From: a bacterium
Lineage (GTDB): Bacteria > Krumholzibacteriota > Krumholzibacteria > LZORAL124-64-63
Direction of reading: 5' to 3'
Length of the DNA: 5,929 nucleotides
Assembly: GCA_003646045.1 (NCBI GenBank)
Contig: QNDV01000161.1
Coordinates: 1-5,929, forward strand
The notes beneath the pieces are model-generated. The model saw nothing but the letters and a program-made list of their open reading frames with translations, did no database searches and was not told where the DNA came from. Position 1 is the stretch's first letter, and each line of letters opens with the position of its first letter. This document shows, one piece after another, positions 1 through 5,929 of the stretch. The translations under genes and the position numbers were made by a program.

Positions 1-63
1 AAACGCCTGGTCCGCTCTCGTTCGCCGCGTGAAAAACTGGCTGGGGTCATGGCACGCTCCGCG

Positions 64-753
64 TTAGAATGGCTCACCTATGGCCTCGCAAACGAACTTC
101 ACCAGCGGCGCCCCTTCCGTACATCTCTGGGCAAACACATCCACGAACCCGGGCACAGTGACCTCTTTCTGGGTGAACTTCACCAGCCCCAGCAGATCCT
201 TCAGCTTCAGCACCTCCACCAGCGGATGCTCGGGATCATACCCCCGCGGCACCCGCTTCAGGGCCTCTCCGTGCAGCGCGAAGTGCTCGCGGAATCCCCT
301 ACCCTCCACTGCCTGCTGCCAAGCCCCGGGATCACCGGCCACCCGGTCACGGATCTTCTTCAACGTCGGCCCGTCCGGTCGCCAGATCCCCACGCCCCCG
401 AAACATCCCCCCGGTTCGAGGTGCAGATAAAAACCCGGCGCGTGGGCGTTCTTGCCCGCCTCGTGATTGAACGACATGCCCAGCGCCGTCTCGTATGGGA
501 TCTGGTAGTGGCTGAACCGAATGTCCCGCTAGATGCGGAACAATGAACCGCCGCTGGGCCGCGGGTCTGCCCTGAACCGGGGCGAGATACCGTTCAACCG
601 CTCACCGAAGTCGGTAACGAACTGCAAACAGGGGTCGCGGGCGTCGTCCAGCCAGCGTTGTTTGTTGTCGTTGAACCAGTCGCGATGGTTGTTGGCCTTC
701 AGGTCGCGCAGGAACCGGAAGAGGGCGGGCGTGAAACTGCGGGCGGCGGGCAT
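64..753 (-). pseudogene. DUF2461-family protein gene, interrupted by an in-frame TAG
   Basis: Read through on the minus strand, this is one frame of 230 codons: ATG at 751-753, terminal TAA at 64-66, and a single internal TAG at 529-531. The N-terminal part (74 codons) has the family opening [20 protein letters not shown] and then NGISPRFRADPRPSGGSLFRI, where the stop falls. The same frame resumes at once with RDIRFSHYQIPYET and runs through the C-terminal half, including HAPGFYLHLEPGG, GIWRPDG and KRVPRGYDPEHPL. As I recall the family, it reads FRIYRD at the break, so the TAG replaces a conserved Tyr and one C-to-G change from TAC explains it. The reconstructed length of about 229 residues fits the family (DUF2461/TIGR02453), whose biochemical role is unknown. 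The start region is intact, with AAGGAG five bases upstream, so the damage looks recent. A truncated 74-residue product could still be made. Sequencing error or stop-codon readthrough are alternatives. Confidence 0.85.
529..531 (-). other. Premature TAG stop inside the DUF2461 gene
   Basis: The plus strand reads CTA here, giving TAG on the coding strand between the codons for FRI and RDIRF. The reading frame is the same on both sides (the distance between the two apparent starts at 753 and 477 is a multiple of three). This is therefore a nonsense substitution and not a frameshift. Confidence 0.85.
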
Positions 754-758
754 GGGAA

Positions 759-764
759 CTCCTT
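759..764 (-). promoter_or_regulatory. Ribosome binding site of the DUF2461 gene
   Basis: AAGGAG lies on the minus strand, five bases before the ATG at 751-753. It supports that start codon and shows that the translation signal of the broken gene has not decayed. Confidence 0.65.
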
Positions 765-864
765 GACGCGGGCGTCGGGGGTTGTGGAAAGTCCTTCCGG
801 ATGATAAGCGTCGGACGGGGGAACCGCGAGGCCCTGCGGAGGGTTGACCGGCGGGGCGACAAAC

Positions 865-870
865 GAGGAG
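865..870 (+). promoter_or_regulatory. Ribosome binding site that fixes the serpin start
   Basis: GAGGAG sits eight bases before the ATG at 879. It decides between this start and an in-frame ATG 78 bases upstream (801), which has no comparable site. Starting at 879 puts the signal peptide at the very N-terminus. Confidence 0.8.
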
Positions 871-878
871 TCAGTACC

Positions 879-2066
879 ATGAGATCCATCCTGATCGTGC
901 CGGTCCTGCTGATGCTGGCGGGTCCCGCCACAAGTGGAGCCGACGAACCTGCCGGCATCGCGACCGCGGTCAACACCTTCGCGGTGGATATATACCGGGC
1001 CCTGGACGGCGGCCAGGGCAATCTCTTTCTGTCCCCGGCCAGTATCAGCTACGCCCTGGGCATGACCCGTGTCGGCGCCCGTGGCACCACGGCGCAGGAG
1101 ATGGACCGCGTGCTCCATCTGCCGGCCGACCGTACCGCCGCGGCCGCCGGGTATGGCCAGTTGATGCGCATACTGAATGTGCAGGACAAGCCATGGACCC
1201 TGAGCCTGGCCAACCGCCTCTACGGTCAGCGGGGATTGACCTTCCGCACGGAGTTCCTGGCCACGGTGGAGAACGACTTCGACGGCGGATTCGAGACGGT
1301 GGATTACCGATCCGACGCCGAGGCCGCCCGCCTGAACATCAACAGCTGGGTCGCCAGGCAGACCGCCGATCGCATCGACGAACTGCTGGGCCCGGACGCG
1401 GTGAACGCGCACACGCGGCTGGTGCTGGTCAACGCCATCTATTTCCTGGCCGACTGGATGAGCGCCTTCGACGGCAACGATACCCATGACCTGCCCTTCC
1501 ATGCCACCGACGGCACTACCGCCGACGTGCCGACCATGACCCAGGAGTCCCACTTCGCCTACACCTCCACAGCGGAACTGCAGGCATTGACCATGCCCTA
1601 CAAGGGCGATGAGCTGGAGATGGTGGTACTGCTGCCGTCGCCGGACCTGGGCCTGGCCGGGCTCGAAGAACGGATGAGTACCGACAACCTGGCCGCCTGG
1701 CTTGCCGGCGGCAACCGCGTCAACGTGCGCGTCTTCCTGCCGAAGTTCGAATTCACGGCCGAATTCAACCTGGGTGACACTCTGGCGGAAATGGGCATGC
1801 CCTCGGCGTTCGTCAACCGGGCTGATTTCTCGGGCATGATCGACGGCGGCGGACTGTCCATCGACGACGTGGTCCACAAGGCCTACGTGCGAGTGGATGA
1901 GAAGGGTACCGAAGCCGCCGCGGCCACCGGTGTGATCATGCGCGCCACTTCCATCTCGCCGCCGCCGGAGATATTCCGGGCCGACCGTCCGTTCCTGTTC
2001 CTGATTCGGCACAAGCCCACGGGAGTAGTGCTGTTCATGGGGCGAGTGATGGATCCGCAGGGGTGA
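879..2066 (+). CDS. Secreted serpin (serine/cysteine protease inhibitor, family I4)
   Basis: This gene encodes 395 residues. Residues 1-21 form a Sec signal peptide: Arg2, a hydrophobic core [12 protein letters not shown], and likely cleavage after Ser-Gly-Ala at 19-21. There is no lipobox Cys, and the protein has no Cys at all, so a soluble periplasmic or extracellular product is expected. Serpin landmarks appear in order: [15 protein letters not shown] (48-62), NAIYFLADW (185-193, with the family's usual Lys replaced by Leu190), LPKF (287-290), VVHK (331-334), the hinge [10 protein letters not shown] (341-350), and the serpin signature [11 protein letters not shown] (366-376). Length is normal for the family. 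The hinge has Gly at P15, Thr at P14 and Ala at P12-P9, as inhibitory serpins do, so suicide-substrate inhibition of a protease is likely. Counting 17 residues from Glu341 puts P1-P1' at Thr357-Ser358. The target protease is unknown. The neighbours give no hint of it, as the flanking genes are a broken DUF2461 gene and an efflux pump. Confidence 0.95.
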   Translation: MRSILIVPVLLMLAGPATSGADEPAGIATAVNTFAVDIYRALDGGQGNLFLSPASISYALGMTRVGARGTTAQEMDRVLHLPADRTAAAAGYGQLMRILNVQDKPWTLSLANRLYGQRGLTFRTEFLATVENDFDGGFETVDYRSDAEAARLNINSWVARQTADRIDELLGPDAVNAHTRLVLVNAIYFLADWMSAFDGNDTHDLPFHATDGTTADVPTMTQESHFAYTSTAELQALTMPYKGDELEMVVLLPSPDLGLAGLEERMSTDNLAAWLAGGNRVNVRVFLPKFEFTAEFNLGDTLAEMGMPSAFVNRADFSGMIDGGGLSIDDVVHKAYVRVDEKGTEAAAATGVIMRATSISPPPEIFRADRPFLFLIRHKPTGVVLFMGRVMDPQG

Positions 2067-2180
2067 TCCAAAGCTACCGGTAACACCGCCTTGGCCTTGT
2101 CTTTGGGCGGAACCTGGACCGGAAGGACGTTTCCCGACACCGGCGATCCGGCAATGGCGGGATCAGCCACACCATACGAA
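2067..2180. other. Spacer between convergent serpin and efflux pump genes
   Basis: This 114-base stretch follows the serpin stop and the pump permease stop, which face each other. A terminator serving either side would be expected. I see an inverted repeat CCAAAG (2068-2073) and CTTTGG (2101-2106), an alternative pairing CCGCC (2086-2090) with GGCGG (2106-2110), and an 8-base palindrome TACCGGTA (2075-2082). None is a compact GC-rich stem followed by a T run, so no intrinsic terminator can be called. Reading frames that cross this stretch show no recognisable protein. Confidence 0.5.
2068..2106. repeat. Inverted repeat after the serpin stop codon
   Basis: Six-base arms CCAAAG and CTTTGG are separated by 27 bases, with the palindrome TACCGGTA inside the loop region. 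It begins two bases after the serpin TGA. It could help end or stabilise the serpin transcript, but the loop is long and no T run follows on either strand. A chance occurrence is possible. Confidence 0.3.
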
Positions 2181-5100
2181 TCACCCGGTCTTCTTCGATT
2201 TACGTCCGGCAAAAGTCAGCTTATCGAACATCGAATAGACAATCGGTATTACGAACAGGGTGAAAACCGCTGAAATGAGAACTCCGCCGATCTGCACCAC
2301 CGCCATCGGTGTCCGGAATTCGGATCCGGCACCGCCCATGGCCTGCGGCATCATACCGACCGCAATTGCCAGGTTGGCCATGATGATCGGTCGCAAACGG
2401 GTGGGGCAGGCTTTCAGCAGGGCCTCGGTCAGCGTCATTCCCCTGGCCCGCAACTGCCCGGTGTAATCCAGAAGCAGGATGGCATTGTTCACGACGATTC
2501 CGATCAGCATGATCATGGCCATCAGCGAGAAGATGTTGATGGTCCGGCCGGTAAAGAACAGCGCCACGGCAAGCCCGATCAAACCCAGGGGCAGGGTAAC
2601 CATCACCGTCAAGGGGTGAATGAAACTCTCCAGCATGGCCGCCATGACGATATAAATCAGAATGATGGCCAGAATGAGCGCACCGATTATAGAGGCGAAT
2701 GCTTCATCCTGGTGCTCGGCACTACCGCTGTATTGTATGGTTACATCGTCCGCGATCACCGCATCAGCCAGTCCGTTGTCGATGGCCTTCCTCATCCCGC
2801 TGAGATTCCCGGCGCCGATATTGGCCGTTACCTCGATCTTCCGCTGTTTGTCCGCGCGGAAGAGGGTGGGCGTACCTACGCTCTCCACCATCTCGGCTAC
2901 ATCAGCCAAGGGTACGGTGTAACCGCTTCGCGACGCAACTGGGAGGTCGGCCAGATCCGCAGGATCCTGCCTTGAAGACTCCGGATACCGTACGACAATG
3001 TCGAATTCCTCGCCCCCCTGCCGAAAAACGCCGGCGTTTTCTCCTTCGTACGCTATCCTCAGATCAAGACCCACCTGTGCCGCCGTCAAACCATGGGCAG
3101 CCAGTTGGAGCCGGCGGGGAATGAACTCGATCTGCGGCTTTCCCATTGCCTGGCTCGAAGCCACGTCAACCAAATCCGGAATCCCTCTCATGATCTCGAA
3201 CAGGGTATCAGCGGCTTTTTCCCGGGTCAGCGGATTATCACCGAGAACCTCCAGGATGAGTTCGGGCTCGGGACGTTTCCCTTCACCGGAAGCAACAATG
3301 TTGATCTTGGCATCCGGAACGATCGCCAGGCCGGGTCGGACTCTGGTGATGAAATCCAGAAGGGTCACTTCACGCTCGGCAGGAGGGACCATCCGGACTA
3401 GAATCTCAAGGTCCTCGACTCCCAATTGGCCTCCGCCTGCCCGCACCAGGACTGCAGACACTTCCGGTTCCCGCCACAGGACGTTCTCTATCAGAGCGGC
3501 AACCTCCCGGCTGCGCTGCAGACTAGTCCCTTCGGGAAGCTCAACCTGAATCAACAATTTACTCTGGTCCGTGACGGGAATGAACTCCCCTCCAATCCAG
3601 CCAAAAAGGTATAACGAGCCGGCCAGGAGAAGCGTCGTACCCAACAGGGGCTGCCACCGATGCTTAAGCGCAAAGCCCAGGGCCTGGCGATAGTTGTTCT
3701 CCAACCTGCCATAGAACCGGTCCCAGGCCTGGGCCATCCTGGCGGCGGCGCTGCCACCCGAGCCGATTCCCTTGCCTGGCCGCAGTAATCTCGCGGCCAA
3801 CATGGGTACAAGCGAAAAGCTGACGACCAGGGAAAAGACTGTCGCAAATACTACTGTCAGACCGAACTGCAGGAAGAACCGGCCGATAATCCCGGACATG
3901 AACGCAATCGGTGTAAATACCACGATATTCGTCAGGGTCGACGCGAATACGGCCAACGCAACTTCCTGGGTACCGATGATGGCCGCTTCGTGCGGCGTTT
4001 CTCCGTCACCGATGTGTCTGGCGATGCTCTCGAGAACGACAATGGAGTTGGTGACCAAGGTGCCGATGGAGATCCCCAGCGCCATCAGGGTCATTACGTT
4101 CAGCGTAAATCCGCTGCTCTCCATCAACATGAAAGTCGCGATGACCGATACGGGCATGGCCAGCGATGCAATGAGGGTCTGTCGCCAATCGTGGAGGAAG
4201 ACAAACAGTAGTACGCCGGTCAGGAGAATGCCGATCCCGATGTTCCTGATGACATCGTCGACTGAATCCTGCACGAAGGAGCGCCCCTCGGTGACGATGT
4301 CAATGGTGTAGTCCGAACCCAACTCATCCCTCAGGTCGGCAAGCACCGTTTCGACGCCGTCAACAACCTTGACCGTATTTCCATCGGACCGCTTCATGAC
4401 GTTGATGCCGATGACTTCCTGCCGGTTCAGGGTAGTGAACTCCCGCAATTCCTCGGTCGTATCGATAATGTCGGCGACTTCGGAAAGAACGATTGTCCCT
4501 CCGGTCGGCAGGGGAATCCTAAAGGACTCGAGATCGATGGGCCGCGTGATCTCGCCCTTCAGGCGCAAAGTGACCTCATGTCCACCACGAGTGATGTTTC
4601 CCGCCGGTATCGTTACGTTTCCGGCCTGCAACACCTGGCGCAGGCCACCTAGGGTAAGTCCATAGGCCCGCAGCCGTTCAGGCTTGACGGTCACCCGGAT
4701 TTCGCGCTCCCTCTTGCCGGTGATGACCACTCCGGCCACGCCATCGATACGACTGAGACGGTCCTTGATGACCTCGTCGGCCACCCTGTAGATCTCGTCC
4801 ATGGGGCGTGGCGCCGATAAGGCGATCTGGGCCACCGCTCCACCACCGAGTTCGAACTTGGCAATCACGGGATCTTCCGCTGCCTCCGGCAGGTCGCCAC
4901 GGATAGCATCGACCTTGTCCTTGACGTCGATGGCACCCTGGTCCTGGGTTACATCCAGGGAGAATTGGATCGTGACGATGGAAACACTTTGCCGGGATTC
5001 CGAAACGAGTTCCTCGATGTTTGCAATAGTGGCTACTTGGTCTTCGATCCGCTTGGTAATCTGGCTTTCCACCTCGGCGGGAGAAGCTCCGGGATAGACC

Positions 5101-5246
5101 GTGGTGACTACAATGACCGGGTAGTCGACACGGGGAATCAACTCCAGGTTCAATTTCACGTAACCGTTGAGGCCCATGACAACCAAGGCGACGACGATCA
5201 TGGTGGACAGGACCGGCCGGTCGACAAGAGTACGGATCAAGCCCAT
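2181..5246 (-). CDS. RND efflux pump permease, HAE1 type, with atypical TM4/TM10 residues
   Basis: This gene encodes 1021 residues, full length for the AcrB/HAE1 family. It is the inner-membrane pump of a tripartite exporter that moves amphiphilic compounds outward. Visible parts: TM1 (about 12-29), LIPRVDYP (36-43) and YPGA (51-54) opening the first porter domain, TM2 to TM4 (about 335-407), then GRFFLQFGLT and LVPMLAARLLRPG in the first half. The repeated half begins near KHRWQPLLGTTLLLAG and ends with TM8 to TM12, including RLRPIIMANLA and a basic tail. Aligned by eye to AcrB, Asp407-Asp408 correspond to Thr399-Asn400, Lys940 to Asn920, Thr978 to Ala957, and Arg971 is kept as Arg950. The proton relay known from AcrB is therefore mostly missing, though the gene is otherwise intact. 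The start ATG follows the adaptor stop by one base. Substrate unknown. The heavy-metal (HME) subfamily is unlikely because the N-terminal porter motif is HAE1-like. Confidence 0.93.
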   Translation of the reverse strand: MGLIRTLVDRPVLSTMIVVALVVMGLNGYVKLNLELIPRVDYPVIVVTTVYPGASPAEVESQITKRIEDQVATIANIEELVSESRQSVSIVTIQFSLDVTQDQGAIDVKDKVDAIRGDLPEAAEDPVIAKFELGGGAVAQIALSAPRPMDEIYRVADEVIKDRLSRIDGVAGVVITGKREREIRVTVKPERLRAYGLTLGGLRQVLQAGNVTIPAGNITRGGHEVTLRLKGEITRPIDLESFRIPLPTGGTIVLSEVADIIDTTEELREFTTLNRQEVIGINVMKRSDGNTVKVVDGVETVLADLRDELGSDYTIDIVTEGRSFVQDSVDDVIRNIGIGILLTGVLLFVFLHDWRQTLIASLAMPVSVIATFMLMESSGFTLNVMTLMALGISIGTLVTNSIVVLESIARHIGDGETPHEAAIIGTQEVALAVFASTLTNIVVFTPIAFMSGIIGRFFLQFGLTVVFATVFSLVVSFSLVPMLAARLLRPGKGIGSGGSAAARMAQAWDRFYGRLENNYRQALGFALKHRWQPLLGTTLLLAGSLYLFGWIGGEFIPVTDQSKLLIQVELPEGTSLQRSREVAALIENVLWREPEVSAVLVRAGGGQLGVEDLEILVRMVPPAEREVTLLDFITRVRPGLAIVPDAKINIVASGEGKRPEPELILEVLGDNPLTREKAADTLFEIMRGIPDLVDVASSQAMGKPQIEFIPRRLQLAAHGLTAAQVGLDLRIAYEGENAGVFRQGGEEFDIVVRYPESSRQDPADLADLPVASRSGYTVPLADVAEMVESVGTPTLFRADKQRKIEVTANIGAGNLSGMRKAIDNGLADAVIADDVTIQYSGSAEHQDEAFASIIGALILAIILIYIVMAAMLESFIHPLTVMVTLPLGLIGLAVALFFTGRTINIFSLMAMIMLIGIVVNNAILLLDYTGQLRARGMTLTEALLKACPTRLRPIIMANLAIAVGMMPQAMGGAGSEFRTPMAVVQIGGVLISAVFTLFVIPIVYSMFDKLTFAGRKSKKTG

Positions 5247-5247
5247 T

Positions 5248-5929
5248 TCAGCGCTCCCCCCGCATCTCGATTACCCTGACCGGGTCTCCGTCCACCAGGA
5301 TGGATTTACCAAAAGTGACGACCTTGTCACCCTCAGCCAACCCGGCTTTCACTTCGACCAAGTCGGATGTTCGCAGGCCGATCTGGATTTCCTGGAATCG
5401 AACCGTGCTGCCTCGGTCTCCCTCTTCGACGAGGACGAACACGGCATAACCGGCGGCTGTGGTTTCGAGAGTGCCCAGGGGGATGGTTAACACATCTTGA
5501 CGATGGCCGGTTTGGACCTCGATGGAGACCAGAATACCGGGGAGCAGTTGGCCCTCCGGATTGGCAAAAGTGGCACCACCCTCTAGAAGGTGAGTCTCGG
5601 GGTTGGCAGCGAGATCCAGGCGGGCAATTGATCCCGTCAGGACAGTTCCAACCACCGGGCTGCGCCAGATCGCCGGTTGGCCCACGACCAGAGCCAGGGC
5701 TTGGCGGCTCCCCGCCTGGAAAACAACGCGCACCGTGTCGGTTCTGGCGATCCAAACCAAGGGGTTGCCGGGCTTGACGGTTTCGCCTGCGTTTACCAGT
5801 ACACTCATCACCTGGCCGGCGAGAGGGGCGTGCAGATCGGTGGCCTCCCTGGCGTCATTGAGATTCGTGCGAGCAACCTGCATATTCATTTTGGCTTTGT
5901 CCAAGGCCTGAGCGGACACGGCACCTTCG
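5248..5929 (-). CDS. RND efflux periplasmic adaptor (membrane fusion protein), N-terminus outside window
   Basis: The frame is open to the right edge, so the gene is partial. 226 residues are visible, starting EGAVSAQALDKAK; the family is usually 350-420 residues, so perhaps 130-190 are missing, including the signal peptide or lipobox. Domains in order: the end of the alpha-helical hairpin (ALDKAKMNMQVARTNLNDA), the second lipoyl half (TDLHAPLAGQV then VNAGETVKPGNPLVWIA), the beta-barrel (from DTVRVVFQAG through LLPGILVSIEV), and the membrane-proximal domain (LTIPLGTLETT to GDPVRVIEMRGER). Adaptors of this AcrA/HlyD-like type sit in the periplasm and join the permease to an outer-membrane channel. 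The stop TGA is followed by one base and then the permease ATG, so the two are almost certainly co-transcribed and translationally coupled. A GTG at 5917-5919 is internal to the conserved GAVS motif and is not the start. Confidence 0.93.
   Translation of the reverse strand, partial: EGAVSAQALDKAKMNMQVARTNLNDAREATDLHAPLAGQVMSVLVNAGETVKPGNPLVWIARTDTVRVVFQAGSRQALALVVGQPAIWRSPVVGTVLTGSIARLDLAANPETHLLEGGATFANPEGQLLPGILVSIEVQTGHRQDVLTIPLGTLETTAAGYAVFVLVEEGDRGSTVRFQEIQIGLRTSDLVEVKAGLAEGDKVVTFGKSILVDGDPVRVIEMRGER
5254..5259 (-). promoter_or_regulatory. Ribosome binding site of the RND permease, inside the adaptor's last codons
   Basis: GGGGAG lies on the minus strand seven bases before the permease ATG (5244-5246), within the codons for the adaptor's C-terminal residues. 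This supports the ATG chosen and translational coupling of the two pump genes. Confidence 0.7.

Larger units (their letters stand above)
754..878. other. Divergent spacer between the DUF2461 gene and the serpin gene
   Basis: This 125-base stretch lies between two genes that point away from each other, so promoters for both should be here. It holds the two ribosome binding sites and a small perfect inverted repeat at 765-776 (GACGC-GG-GCGTC). On the plus strand the best promoter-like pair I can find is TTGTGG (782-787) with GATAAG (803-808). The spacing is only 15 bases and the match to consensus is poor, so I do not call it as a promoter. The frame of the serpin stays open through 801-878, but that stretch encodes a basic, unconserved peptide in front of a clear signal peptide. 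Confidence 0.5.

Noticed and set aside
2..67. Possible C-terminal tail of a plus-strand gene entering from the left edge (ends HAPR then TAG)
   Set aside because: Only 21 codons are visible, with no recognisable motif. A different frame is open over the same bases, so it cannot be supported.
64..477. C-terminal DUF2461 fragment as an independent gene starting at 477
   Set aside because: It is the same frame as the upstream fragment, starts mid-domain at a non-conserved Met, and is better explained as the downstream half of one broken gene.
529..531. TAG as a pyrrolysine or other recoded codon
   Set aside because: The family has an ordinary Tyr at this position and no neighbouring gene in the window uses an internal TAG, so a plain nonsense change is simpler.
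1..546. Plus-strand open frame of up to 182 codons across the DUF2461 gene
   Set aside because: It is antisense to a recognisable protein family and has no domain-like features, so it is a shadow frame.
801..878. Upstream in-frame ATG that would extend the serpin by 26 residues
   Set aside because: There is no good ribosome binding site for it, the extension is basic and unconserved, and it would bury the signal peptide. The ATG at 879 has GAGGAG at ideal spacing.
699..2012. A 437-residue open frame on the minus strand, antisense to the serpin
   Set aside because: It overlaps a clear serpin gene almost end to end, shows no recognisable domain, and its His/Gly/Val-rich composition is what an antisense frame of a high-GC gene gives.
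2067..2180. Intrinsic terminator between the convergent genes
   Set aside because: The inverted repeats have long loops or short arms and no T run follows on either strand.
1..5929. Mobile elements, CRISPR arrays, tRNA or rRNA genes
   Set aside because: I saw no transposase or integrase, no regularly spaced repeats, and no tRNA- or rRNA-like segments. Nearly all bases are accounted for by four protein genes.

Overview
The window is bacterial and most likely from a Gram-negative (diderm) organism. It carries an RND-type inner-membrane efflux pump and its periplasmic adaptor, which span a two-membrane envelope, and a serpin with a Sec-type signal peptide. GC content is high. Hand counts on sampled 60-base lines give roughly 63-73% in the left part (DUF2461 and serpin) and roughly 47-63% in the right part (efflux genes). 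I cannot place the organism more precisely from the sequence.

Layout, left to right. Positions 1-63 are a short edge stretch with no supportable gene. Positions 64-753 (minus) hold a DUF2461-family gene broken by one in-frame TAG stop. A 125-base divergent spacer leads to a complete serpin gene on the plus strand (879-2066), with a strong ribosome binding site, a signal peptide and an intact inhibitory-type hinge. A 114-base spacer between convergent genes follows. The right 63% of the window is a minus-strand efflux operon. The adaptor (membrane fusion protein) enters from the right edge without its N-terminus (5248-5929). The 1021-residue HAE1-type RND permease follows one base after the adaptor's stop codon (2181-5246).

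How the genes work together: adaptor and permease are translated as a unit and should form two of the three parts of a tripartite export pump. No outer-membrane channel (TolC-type) gene is visible. The serpin should act outside the cytoplasm as a protease inhibitor. Nothing in the sequence links it to the pump apart from adjacency, and it is transcribed towards the pump genes from the opposite strand.

The observation most worth following is in the permease. The transmembrane residues that carry protons in AcrB (two Asp in TM4, one Lys in TM10, one Thr in TM11) are replaced together by Thr, Asn, Asn and Ala, while the rest of the protein looks intact. I see no mobile element, CRISPR array, tRNA, rRNA or clearly new multi-gene system in this window.
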